Source of the DNA: Candidatus Melainabacteria bacterium
Lineage (GTDB): Bacteria > Cyanobacteriota > Vampirovibrionia > Obscuribacterales > Obscuribacteraceae
NCBI GenBank assembly: GCA_016716405.1
Contig: JADJWK010000001.1
Span: 2,797,679 to 2,861,678 of the forward strand
Direction of reading: 5' to 3'
Length of the DNA stretch: 64,000 nt
Below are positions 33,077-42,033 of the stretch, piece after piece. Position 1 is the first letter of the stretch. Each line of letters starts with the position of its first letter. The notes beneath the pieces were generated by a model that was given only the letters and a program-made list of their open reading frames with translations, was not told the origin of the DNA and did no database searches. The position numbers were made by a program, and so were the translations under genes.

Positions 33077-34270
33077 TCAGTCACCGCCGAGCGATGTGTA
33101 TTTGTCCAGTTTTTCCGAGGTATCCTTGCCGCCTGTTTTGTTCACGTCGGTGAGAAATGTCTCTTCGTACCAGCGGTCGGGGTTTTTGGGGTCGGTGGCG
33201 AAGCGAATGTCCTTGGGCAGGCTGGGGTCGAAGAACTGGGCACGCTTTATGTCTTCTCTGGCGAGGATTGACTTGCCGAGTTTATGCCAGAGGAAAGCCC
33301 GGGCCAGATAGAAATTCGCCTGGTTGGGGTTGATTCTTATGGCATCCTCGAGATTGGCCATGGCCTGACCGTCGTCGCCGAGCTGCATATAGGCTTTGGC
33401 GCGGTGGTAGTAGAGGTCGGGGTTGGTGTTGTCCTGCTTGATGGCGGCGGTGAAGTCTTCGAGGGCTTCCTTGGCGTTCTTGAGGACGAAGAAGGCGCGG
33501 CCCCGCTTCCTGAGAAGATCGCCATTGGTGGGGTCCATTTCCAGGGCCTTGTCATAATCCTTGAGGGCGTCCTCCGGTCTGTCCATGCCACTGTATGCAG
33601 TGCCGCGGTGGATATAGGCGACATCGTACTCGGGCTCGAGCTCGATGGCGTAGGAGTAGTCTTTCAGGGCATCCAGGTTCTTGCCCAGGACATGCAGTAT
33701 GTCGGCTCTTCCCACCAGGGCTTTGACGTTTTTGGGGTCTTTCTTGAGGGTGGCGTTATAGCCCTTGAGCGCCTGCTGGTAGCTGGTGCTGGCCGCCTCT
33801 TTGTCGCCCTGACCCTCATAGGCCTGGGCCATGCCGGCGTAGGCGTCGCCGAGGTTCGGGTCGATCTTTATGGCTCTCTCGAAATCCTGCACGGCTTTCT
33901 CGTGCTCGCCGAGTTTGACATAGGCTATGCCCCGGCAGAGATAAGGAGAAGGATCGTTGGGCTCGGCATAATTCATCGCCTGGCTGAAATCCTTGATGGC
34001 GAGGCTCCAGTGACCGAGCTCGAAAAAGCACTGACCGCGTCTCATATAGTCCCGGGCATCGGTGGCGGCCATGCCGATGGACATATCGAAAGCCTCGATT
34101 GCCTTTTTGAACTCTTTGCGCTTCATGAGCTGAACGCCTTTCTCATAGAACGCACCCGATGTGTCATCGGCCAGCGATGCCGAAAACGGTGCCATGGCGA
34201 GGATAGATCCGGCGGCTGCGGCTGCCGCCAGTGCGAATGCCCGAATGTCCCTGCTACTTCTTTTGCGCAT
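33077..34270 (-). CDS. Exported tetratricopeptide-repeat protein
   Basis: The ATG at 34270 fits the GGGAGGG ribosome site better than the TTG at 34276. Sec signal FALAAAAAAGSILAMAPFSA, cut near SLADD. The mature part is about nine consecutive 34-residue TPRs (AFYEKGVQLMKRKEFKKAIE, YMRRGQCFFELGHWSLAIKD, AYIHRGTAYSGMDRPEDALK, DLYYHRAKAYMQLGDDGQAM), so nearly the entire protein is a helical superhelix. It lies between glycogen phosphorylase and the NDH-2 fusion on one strand with gaps of 48 and 14 bases and may be cotranscribed with both. Partner unknown. Confidence 0.85.
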   Translation of the reverse strand: MRKRSSRDIRAFALAAAAAAGSILAMAPFSASLADDTSGAFYEKGVQLMKRKEFKKAIEAFDMSIGMAATDARDYMRRGQCFFELGHWSLAIKDFSQAMNYAEPNDPSPYLCRGIAYVKLGEHEKAVQDFERAIKIDPNLGDAYAGMAQAYEGQGDKEAASTSYQQALKGYNATLKKDPKNVKALVGRADILHVLGKNLDALKDYSYAIELEPEYDVAYIHRGTAYSGMDRPEDALKDYDKALEMDPTNGDLLRKRGRAFFVLKNAKEALEDFTAAIKQDNTNPDLYYHRAKAYMQLGDDGQAMANLEDAIRINPNQANFYLARAFLWHKLGKSILAREDIKRAQFFDPSLPKDIRFATDPKNPDRWYEETFLTDVNKTGGKDTSEKLDKYTSLGGD

Positions 34271-34318
34271 TTGCAAAAGACCCTCCCCTTGGAAATAAGA
34301 TCGCTAATTATAACTCAT

Positions 34319-36850
34319 CTACTGGAGATGATTGACCTCGAGCTCCGCCCTGGCCTGAATGTAGTCGATGTTCTCCACCTGAACGGGCTTGGCGTGCCAG
34401 ATCTTCTCGCAATACTCTTCTACCGAGCGATCCGAGGAGAATTTGCCCATCCGCGCCACATTGAGAATTGACATCCTCGTCCAGCGATCTCTGTCATGGT
34501 AGGCGTGCCCGACTTCTTTCTGGCAGTTGATATAGGACTGGTAGTCGGCCATGAGCATGAAAGGATCGCTAATGGTTATGGAATCCAGAATCGGCTGGAA
34601 GAGCTCCTTGTCCCCGTGGGAGAAGGCTCCCTGACCGATTTGATTGAGCACTCGCTGGAGCTCCGGGTTGCGGTTTATATAGTCTTTCGGGTTGTAGCCG
34701 TTGCTCCTCATGCTGTGCACCTGGTCGGCGGTCAGCCCGAAGAGGAAAAAGTTCTCGGCGCCTACTTCCTCGCGGATCTCGATATTGGCACCGTCCATGG
34801 TGCCAATCGTGAGAGCGCCGTTCAGGGCGAATTTCATATTGCCTGTACCGGAGGCTTCCTTGCCGGCCGTGGAGATCTGCTCAGAGAGGTCGGCGGCCGG
34901 ATAGACCCGCTGGGCCAGCGAGACGTTGAAGTCAGGCAGGAAGACGACTTTGATCAGATCGTCGATGTTCTTGTCGTTGTTGATCACATCCGCTACCGAG
35001 GTGATCAGCTTGATGATCAGCTTGGCGAGGAAATAGCCCGGCGCCGCTTTGCCGCCGAACATGAAGGTGCGGGGCTGGAAGTCCCCGGGCTTGTTTTCTT
35101 TGAGGTGGTTGTACAGAGCGATTATGTGGAGCACGTTGAGATGCTGTCTCTTGTACTCGTGGATACGCTTGACCTGAATGTCATAGAGGCTTGCCGGGTC
35201 GATGATGATCCCGGTGCGGTCGGCGACGAAGGCGGCGAGCCTGGTCTTCTGACCGTGCTTCACTTCTCGCCATTTCTCCTGGAAGCCGGCGTCCTCAGCA
35301 AGGGGCTCGAGCTTTCTTAGCTCCTCGAGATGAGCTATCCAGCCCTTGCCGATCTTGCTCGAGATGAGCCCGGAAAGGTCCGGATTGCTTATCGCCACCC
35401 AGCGCCTCGGTGTGACGCCGTTGGTGATATTGACGAATTTCTCCGGGGTGAGGGCGAAGAAGTCTTTGAGCACATTATGCTTGAGCAATTCGGTGTGGAG
35501 GGCGGCGACTCCGTTTATGTAGGAGCTGCCGACACAGGCGAGGTTGGCCATGCGCACATGGCGCTCGCCGTTCTCTTCGATCAGAGAGACCCTGGAGACC
35601 AGGGCATCGTCGTCGGGGTAACGGCGTCTTACCGTATCCAGAAAGCGGCTGTTGATCTCGTAGATGATCTGCATGTGTCTCGGCAGCAGGCTTTCGAGAA
35701 GGCTCACCGGCCAGCGCTCGAGGGCTTCGGGCAGGAGGGTGTGATTGGTGTAGGCGAAGGCCTTGCGAGTGACGTCCCAGGCCTGGTCCCAGTCGAGCCC
35801 GTGCTCGTCCACCAGGAGCCTCATGAGCTCCGCCACGGCGATGGAAGGGTGGGTGTCGTTGAGCTGGATGACGAAGCGCTCGTGCAGGGTGTCCACGTCG
35901 TCTCCGCAGAGCTTCTGGAACTGGATGATGTTCTGCAAGGAGCAGGACACGAAAAAGTATTGCTGCTCAAGGCGGAGCTGTCTTCCCTGGGAGACATTGT
36001 CGTTGGGGTAGAGGACTTTGGAGATGTTCTCGGACATCATTTTGTCCGTGACCGCTCCAAGATAGTCGCCCATATTGAAGATCTGGAAGTTGAAAGTCTC
36101 GGCGGCTTCCGCTCGCCACAGCCTGAGGGTGTTGGCGGTGCCGGTGCCATAGCCGGGGATCGGGGTGTCATAGGGGATGCCCAGGACTTCGCGCTCCGGC
36201 ACCCATCTCACCCTGTAGCGACCCTGCTCGTCCGTGTAGCTCTCGGTGCCCCCGCCGAAGTTGACCGTGAAGGCTGCCTCCGGTCTCGGGAGCTCCCATG
36301 GATTGCCGTTATGGAGCCAGCGATCGGCGATCTCCACCTGCCAGCCGTCTCTTATCTCCTGGTCGAAGATCCCGAACTCGTAGCGGATCCCGAAGCCTAT
36401 GGTAGGAATATTGCGGGTCGCCATGGAATCGAGATAGCAGGCAGCCAGCCTGCCGAGACCGCCGTTGCCCAGACCGGGCTCCTCTTCGAAGTCGGCGATA
36501 TCCTCGAGATCGAGGCCCGAGTCCTGGGTAGCTTTGACCATCTCGTCATAGATGCCCATGTTGAACATGTTGTTGAGGAGGTGCGGACCCAGGAGAAACT
36601 CCGCCGAAAGATAGCAGACGATCCGATCCTCGCCTTTGAAATAGTGGCGGATAGTATTGATCCACCGGTGCAGGAGCCTGTCTCTGACTGTATAGGCGAC
36701 TGCTTGATAGTAATCGTTCTTGGTGGCGATCTCGGGATACTTGCCGCAGTTGTAGTAGAGATTGTCTGCCAGAGCGCGTCTCAGCGTCTTGATGCTGACT
36801 CCGGTGCGGTCGTCTTCCACCGTGATATTTGTTTCGGCGCTACCAGTCAT
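34319..36850 (-). CDS. glgP: Glycogen/starch phosphorylase
   Basis: I place the start at the ATG at 36850, with AGGAGG 4 bases upstream; an in-frame ATG at 36907 is less likely. The product (843 aa) is a GT35 enzyme that releases glucose-1-phosphate from glycogen ends. Seen are YLSAEFLLGPHLLNNMFNMG, GLGNGGLGRLAACYLDSMAT, NGVTPRRWVAISNPDLSGL, HEYKRQHLNVLHII and the pyridoxal-phosphate Lys in ASGTGNMKFALNGALTIGT (about 660-680). Full family length and intact active site. It complements glgX at 21.3 kb for glycogen breakdown. Confidence 0.97.
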   Translation of the reverse strand: MTGSAETNITVEDDRTGVSIKTLRRALADNLYYNCGKYPEIATKNDYYQAVAYTVRDRLLHRWINTIRHYFKGEDRIVCYLSAEFLLGPHLLNNMFNMGIYDEMVKATQDSGLDLEDIADFEEEPGLGNGGLGRLAACYLDSMATRNIPTIGFGIRYEFGIFDQEIRDGWQVEIADRWLHNGNPWELPRPEAAFTVNFGGGTESYTDEQGRYRVRWVPEREVLGIPYDTPIPGYGTGTANTLRLWRAEAAETFNFQIFNMGDYLGAVTDKMMSENISKVLYPNDNVSQGRQLRLEQQYFFVSCSLQNIIQFQKLCGDDVDTLHERFVIQLNDTHPSIAVAELMRLLVDEHGLDWDQAWDVTRKAFAYTNHTLLPEALERWPVSLLESLLPRHMQIIYEINSRFLDTVRRRYPDDDALVSRVSLIEENGERHVRMANLACVGSSYINGVAALHTELLKHNVLKDFFALTPEKFVNITNGVTPRRWVAISNPDLSGLISSKIGKGWIAHLEELRKLEPLAEDAGFQEKWREVKHGQKTRLAAFVADRTGIIIDPASLYDIQVKRIHEYKRQHLNVLHIIALYNHLKENKPGDFQPRTFMFGGKAAPGYFLAKLIIKLITSVADVINNDKNIDDLIKVVFLPDFNVSLAQRVYPAADLSEQISTAGKEASGTGNMKFALNGALTIGTMDGANIEIREEVGAENFFLFGLTADQVHSMRSNGYNPKDYINRNPELQRVLNQIGQGAFSHGDKELFQPILDSITISDPFMLMADYQSYINCQKEVGHAYHDRDRWTRMSILNVARMGKFSSDRSVEEYCEKIWHAKPVQVENIDYIQARAELEVNHLQ

Positions 36851-37040
36851 AATGCCTCCTGACTTCTTGTCATCCGCCCGGCAGCTTATCTTGAAAACGG
36901 CAGCCATCGCGCGCGGACCTTAAGGATAGCGCATTTTCGCCGATTCGATCGGGCAAATGTAAAGGAAAACCCGGCTATCTGAGGATAGTGCTTTTCAAGT
37001 TATATAGAATGACCGCAAGTCATTTTCGTGGAGGTGTTCG

Positions 37041-39446
37041 ATGAGACGTCCTTTCAAATCTGCTGCCGCTACCGTCAGCCTGCTTTCGATGCTCGCATGC
37101 ACTGTCGGCCAGCCTGCATCAGCGCAGCTCAACTGGTCCCAGGTCCCGGGCATGATCGATGTTCAGGGGAGGATCACCGGAACCGAGAAGCAGATCGCCG
37201 AAGAGCAGGCGGCAGGCCGTCTCACCAGGGAGAAAGCCCTGACCCTCGGCCAGAGCCTGGACAGAATCAAGCAACTCGACACTCAGTACCGTCAGGACGG
37301 CAAGCTCTCGATTTTCGAGCGGATGCGCCTGGTTCTCGATCTCGACAAGCTATCGCAAGAAATCCAGTCCAGCCTCACCGAGCGCTCCGCCGGGATCACC
37401 GATGTGGCGGGACGGGAAGCCGAGCTCAGCAAGCAGATCTCCGATGGCCTGTTGTCAGGCAGGCTGACCAGTCTCGAGGCCAGCTCGCTGAATCAGAAGC
37501 TCGATGCCATCAAGGACAAAGAAAAAGTCTATCGCAACGACGGTGTGCTAAACAGCACCGAGACTCTCACCCTGTCCCTGGATTTGGACCATCTGGCCTC
37601 CGCGATCGAGTCCACTATGAAAGTGAGGGTGATCGAGGACCCGGGCGTAGACGCGAAGCAAGCCGAGATAAAGGCCAGGATTGACCAGCTCCAGAGCGCC
37701 GGCAAACTGACCGCGGTCCAGGCGGAGCCCCTGCGCCAGGAGCTGGCTCGCATCCACACGCACGAGGAGGCCCTCAAGGCAAGCGGCGGCTCTCTCACCT
37801 CGGAGGAAGTTCTCACTCTGGCCCTGGCGCTCGAGCGCCTGAAAGCCCAGGTCGACCGCTACGAACCACAGGTGGTGCCCACTGCGGTGCGCGGCATAGA
37901 CACCCGCCAGGACGAGATCAAGACTGCCATAGCCGGCGCCCAGACAGCCGGCAAGCTCAGCGTTACGCAGGCCGGGGAGCTCATGCAGGAATTCGGGCGA
38001 ATCGAGGCCCTGGAGTCCATGTACCGGGCCGACGGGTCTCTGGACAACAACGAGATCATGACCCTGGATCGCGACCTCGATGCTCTCAAGAAGCGGACCG
38101 ACGACGCCATTGCTGCCGCCCCCGCTTCACAGATGACCGTCAGCCAGAGAAAGGAGAACCTGCGTACTCGAATCGAGGCTGCGCGCAGCGGCTCCCTCTT
38201 CAATCCCTCCACCGTGGGCGACGAGCTCCTCGCCGATCTCAGTAGAATCGACTCCAAAGAGTCTTTCTACAAGCTCGACGGTTCTCTGAGCGATACGGAG
38301 ACCCTGATCATCACCCAGGATCTCGATGCTCTCTCGAGCAGGCTCGACAGCGCTCTCAACAAGCTGCCCAATCTCAGCGCCAAGAAAGCCGAGATCGAGA
38401 CCAGAATCAATGAAGCTCTCGCCGCAAGCCGGCTCGATCCCCGGAAAGCCGAGGAGATCAAGCAGGAGCTCAATCGTATAAGCTTCCTGGAGTCCACATT
38501 CACCGCCAACGATGGCAAGGTCGACGACCGCGAGGCTGTCGCCCTGAGCAAGGAGTTCAACAATCTCGAAAGCAAGATGTCTACCTATATCGAGGCCCTG
38601 CCCGATGTCGATGCACTGCAAAGCGAGATCGATAAGAAGATGGCGGAAGCGAAGACCAGAGGAAGCCTGAGCGCCGGCAACGCCGATGCCCTGAAAAAGG
38701 AGTACGATCGCATAGCCAGTGTCGAGGCTTCTTTCCGGGGCTCGGACAGCAAGCTCTCGGACTGGGAAGTGATGGCTCTCAAGCGCGATCTCGATAAGCT
38801 CGCCGCCGATCTGGACAGGCTCTCGGCAGCCGCTCCGGTGCAGGTCACGGTGGACGTCGGCAGCGTGGCTCCGGACACCCGCGGGCACTGGGCCGAGAAA
38901 TATATCGCCATCCTGTCACAGAGGGGCACCATTGGTGGTTTCCCCGACGGCAGCTTCAAGCCTGATAACGGTATCACCCGCTCGCAGTTCGCCGCCATCG
39001 CCGTGAAGGCTCTCAATCTGCCCCCGGCCGGACGTGATGCGAAATTCTCGGATCTCTCGTCCAGGCACTGGGCCTACAAGGCGATCAGCGCCGTGAGCGA
39101 TGCCGGTCTGGTGGGCGGCTACCCCGATGGAAGCTTCCGTCCTGAAGACAAGATCACCCGCGCCCAGGCACTGGTCATTCTCTCGAAAGCCCTGGAAAAC
39201 GCAAGTGGCGACGTCAAGGTTCTCGACCGCTATAAAGACGGCACCAAGGTGGCTGCCTGGGCTGTGCCCAGCGTCGCCAAGGCGGCTAATGCCGGGATTC
39301 TGGTTAATCATCCGGATCCCTACTCGATCAGACCCGCCGACGATGCCACCAGGGCCGAAGTGGCAGCCCTAACCTATCAGACCATGGCCAGGCTCGGTCA
39401 GAAGCTGCCCGACATCAGGACAGGTCTGGAGGCCTCCACCAACTGA
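37041..39446 (+). CDS. S-layer-homology (SLH) protein with seven about 75-residue helical repeats
   Basis: 801 residues. The ATG at 37041 has GGAGGTG upstream. Sec signal (RRPFKSAAATVSLLSMLAC region) is cut near ASAQ. Residues about 45-600 hold seven degenerate repeats, each a helix, the phrase 'DG.L...E' and another helix: YRQDGKLSIFERM, YRNDGVLNSTETL, ASGGSLTSEEVL, YRADGSLDNNEIM, YKLDGSLSDTETL, TANDGKVDDREAV, RGSDSKLSDWEVM. The loop resembles half an EF-hand, so calcium binding is possible but unproven. Three SLH domains follow (about 610-660, 668-720, 730-790) with GFPDGSFKPDNGITRSQFA and GYPDGSFRPEDKITRAQA. SLH domains anchor proteins to cell-wall polymer or outer membrane in cyanobacteria-like diderms. 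Confidence 0.88.
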   Translation: MRRPFKSAAATVSLLSMLACTVGQPASAQLNWSQVPGMIDVQGRITGTEKQIAEEQAAGRLTREKALTLGQSLDRIKQLDTQYRQDGKLSIFERMRLVLDLDKLSQEIQSSLTERSAGITDVAGREAELSKQISDGLLSGRLTSLEASSLNQKLDAIKDKEKVYRNDGVLNSTETLTLSLDLDHLASAIESTMKVRVIEDPGVDAKQAEIKARIDQLQSAGKLTAVQAEPLRQELARIHTHEEALKASGGSLTSEEVLTLALALERLKAQVDRYEPQVVPTAVRGIDTRQDEIKTAIAGAQTAGKLSVTQAGELMQEFGRIEALESMYRADGSLDNNEIMTLDRDLDALKKRTDDAIAAAPASQMTVSQRKENLRTRIEAARSGSLFNPSTVGDELLADLSRIDSKESFYKLDGSLSDTETLIITQDLDALSSRLDSALNKLPNLSAKKAEIETRINEALAASRLDPRKAEEIKQELNRISFLESTFTANDGKVDDREAVALSKEFNNLESKMSTYIEALPDVDALQSEIDKKMAEAKTRGSLSAGNADALKKEYDRIASVEASFRGSDSKLSDWEVMALKRDLDKLAADLDRLSAAAPVQVTVDVGSVAPDTRGHWAEKYIAILSQRGTIGGFPDGSFKPDNGITRSQFAAIAVKALNLPPAGRDAKFSDLSSRHWAYKAISAVSDAGLVGGYPDGSFRPEDKITRAQALVILSKALENASGDVKVLDRYKDGTKVAAWAVPSVAKAANAGILVNHPDPYSIRPADDATRAEVAALTYQTMARLGQKLPDIRTGLEASTN

Positions 39447-39447
39447 G

Positions 39448-42033
39448 TCAGTCCTCGGCCTTCAGGCAAGTCACCACCACCGCCATCTCTCCCTGAGAGA
39501 GCATCTTCTTGAAAGACCGGTGGTGGACGGCACGGGTCAGGCTCTTGCGGCTGAGACCGAGTACCAGAAGATCGGTCTTCTCGCTCTTGTCTATGGATGA
39601 GAGCAGGGATATGGCGGAATTCGCCTCTATGGTGGTTGTCTCCACATCGAGATGATAGTTGTGCTCGATCACTACTTTCTGTTTCTCGACCTCCTGCCTG
39701 ATCGCCTCCATCTGCTGCTCTCTGGCCACTGACATGAGCGTGACCGCCAGCTCGTGCCGTCCGGCGACGAGCATCGGCAAGAGGTCGAGGGCCGCCCTGC
39801 TATCGAGAAAAGGCGCTATGGGTATGACAATTCGGCTGTACTGGTCGTGGGTCTCCAGGCGGCTAACGAGCGTGACGGCACAGCTGGTGCTCTCCATCAC
39901 GGCTCTCAGGAGGTGGTCCCCTTTCTGGCTGCGCCGGCTGCCGCTCCAGCGCATGAGGAAGAGCTCTACGCGGCGGTCGTGGATAGTCTCGGCGATGGCG
40001 TCGCCCACATCATGGGCCACCCTGATATTGGTGTGGACCGGAATCTTGAACTCGTGCCCGACACGCTCGGCTTCCTCCGATATTCTCCTGCCCAGAGTCG
40101 GGCTCACTTTCGCCTCCGACGGATCCTGCTCTTTCGGGATGGTAATCACATTCAGGCACTCGAGCTCGAACTGCTTGGTCCTCGCCAGATGCGCCGCGAG
40201 CTTGATGAGATTGGAGGCCGCCCCGGGATCGGCGACTGCCACCAGCATTCTTCCCACGCCCTCGGAAGGCGATCTGGTTTGATAGACGATATAGCTGCCG
40301 CTGGTGGCGCGCTTCTTCATTCCCAGAGCTTTGAACTCGGCTTTCACCACGTCATGCTCGGTGATCATGCCGACGAATCTATTTCGCTCCACCACCGGCA
40401 GGCACTTGAGCCTGTATTTCTCGAGCACCAGAATGACAGTGGCCAGGTTCTCGTCGCTTCTTATGGTCAGGGGCTTGGCGGTCATCACCCGGCGCACCGG
40501 CGTATCGTCTCCGAGATTCTTGGAAGCAGCCGCCTCCACATCGGTGATCGAGCAGATCCCGATCACCTTGCCTTTCTCGTCGGTGACAGCCAGCTCCCGC
40601 CGGCCGGACTGCTCGAGCTTGCGCTCCAGATCTTTGAGGGTGTCCTGGGGCGCCAGGGTCTCCATGCCCTTTTCCATGACGTCTCTTGCTTTGAGCCGGC
40701 TCATGAGACCCTGACCCGACTCTTCGTCTTTGAGAATTATCCCCTGCATCCTGAGGATATGGTCGTACATGGAGCCCGGGTCGAGACGCTCGGCTATCAG
40801 ATAGCTGAGCACGCAGCTTACCATCAGGGGTAGTACCACATTGAAGTCGGTGGTCATCTCGAAAATGATCACCACCGCCGTCATCGGGCTTCTGGCCACG
40901 GCGCAGAATAGGGCGCCCATGCCGACTATGGAGAATGTGGTGACACTGGTGGCGCCGATGAGGTGATGCTCCGCCGCCGCCACCAGGTGGCCGATACAGG
41001 CTCCCATGGTGAGGCTCGGGGCGAATATTCCTCCCGGCGCTCCGGACATGAGGGCGATGGTGGTCAGACCGAACTGGCTGAGAAGAGCCACCAGCGCGAT
41101 ATGCAGGTCGCCAGAGCCTCTTACCATGAGCTCTCTGAGTCCTGCATAATTGGCGAAGAAATCGGGAAGATTGGAGAGCACCAGTCCGGTGACAAGACCG
41201 GCCAGGGCGCAGGATATCGGTACCGGGATCTTGATCAGATCCCTGGTTATCTTGAGACAGATGATCTGGGTCCGGTTGAAAGCCGCGCCGAAAGCACCGC
41301 TTATGATACCGAGCATGATATAGAAAGGGATATCGTAATAAGCGAAACTGCCCCGGGGGGCGAGATCGTTGAAGTCGATGTCGAGACTCTGCACACCCAC
41401 CAGGCGCGAGACCACGGCAGCGACGAAGCAGGCGACCACGGTGGTGCCGACCGCCAGGCCGGACATCTTCTGGAGGAGCACCTCCAGGACGAAGAGAGCC
41501 CCGGCGAGAGGCGCATTGAAAGCCGCTGCCAGACCGGCGCCGGCGCCGGCTGCAATGAGCTGGGTGCGGTGCAGGGGCGTGGTGGGAATCCAGTTGCTGA
41601 AACGCGCCGATATGCCTGCGGCCAGCTGCACCGTCGGACCTTCGCGCCCGAGAGCGAGACCGGTGCCCAGAGAGAGCACGCAACCCATGAGCTTGACCAG
41701 GGCGGTTCTCATGCCGAGGCGGACATCGGCCCCGGCAAGGGCCGCTTTGGTCTGGGGGATGCCGCTGCCGGCGGTCTCCGGCGCCAGGTAGGCAACCAGG
41801 AGACCGGCCAGCAATCCGCCGGCCATACCGATGAGAGGCAGGACATGCGGTCCCATGGCCGCCACCTGGCGCACCCGCCAGGTGCCCACCATGCCGACGC
41901 CTTCTTTGAGAAGCACCGCTCCCAGGGCTGCCACCAGACCGATGATGCAGGCTTCGAAGACGCCGATATTGACCGGTGCCAGGGGATCTCTGACACTGCC
42001 TGTCTTGCCCGTCGGCAGAATGTCCCTGTTCAT
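39448..42033 (-). CDS. ClC chloride channel/transporter with CBS pair and two Usp-like domains (paralog 1)
   Basis: I start at the ATG at 42033: GGAAGG precedes it and it overlaps the upstream stop by 4 bases. The 861-residue protein has a ClC membrane core with selectivity motifs GSGIPQ, GREGPTV (gating Glu kept) and GGIFAPSLTMG. The position aligned with the internal proton glutamate of E. coli ClC (Glu203) reads LEVLLQ, giving Val185, as in ClC channels. A CBS pair (RDVMEKGMETL, RVMTAKPLTIRSDENLATVI) and two Usp-type domains (GVGRMLVAVADPGAASNL; SRIVIPIAPFLDSRAALDL) fill the cytoplasmic half. CBS pairs bind adenylates in eukaryotic ClCs. Tandem paralog of the upstream gene. Confidence 0.9.
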   Translation of the reverse strand: MNRDILPTGKTGSVRDPLAPVNIGVFEACIIGLVAALGAVLLKEGVGMVGTWRVRQVAAMGPHVLPLIGMAGGLLAGLLVAYLAPETAGSGIPQTKAALAGADVRLGMRTALVKLMGCVLSLGTGLALGREGPTVQLAAGISARFSNWIPTTPLHRTQLIAAGAGAGLAAAFNAPLAGALFVLEVLLQKMSGLAVGTTVVACFVAAVVSRLVGVQSLDIDFNDLAPRGSFAYYDIPFYIMLGIISGAFGAAFNRTQIICLKITRDLIKIPVPISCALAGLVTGLVLSNLPDFFANYAGLRELMVRGSGDLHIALVALLSQFGLTTIALMSGAPGGIFAPSLTMGACIGHLVAAAEHHLIGATSVTTFSIVGMGALFCAVARSPMTAVVIIFEMTTDFNVVLPLMVSCVLSYLIAERLDPGSMYDHILRMQGIILKDEESGQGLMSRLKARDVMEKGMETLAPQDTLKDLERKLEQSGRRELAVTDEKGKVIGICSITDVEAAASKNLGDDTPVRRVMTAKPLTIRSDENLATVILVLEKYRLKCLPVVERNRFVGMITEHDVVKAEFKALGMKKRATSGSYIVYQTRSPSEGVGRMLVAVADPGAASNLIKLAAHLARTKQFELECLNVITIPKEQDPSEAKVSPTLGRRISEEAERVGHEFKIPVHTNIRVAHDVGDAIAETIHDRRVELFLMRWSGSRRSQKGDHLLRAVMESTSCAVTLVSRLETHDQYSRIVIPIAPFLDSRAALDLLPMLVAGRHELAVTLMSVAREQQMEAIRQEVEKQKVVIEHNYHLDVETTTIEANSAISLLSSIDKSEKTDLLVLGLSRKSLTRAVHHRSFKKMLSQGEMAVVVTCLKAED

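Noticed and set aside
32253..33311. 352-codon plus-strand open frame
   Set aside because: Antisense to the NDH-2 fusion; no motifs, no ribosome site.
35330..36862. 510-codon plus-strand open frame
   Set aside because: Antisense to glycogen phosphorylase with intact active site; no domain seen in the shadow.
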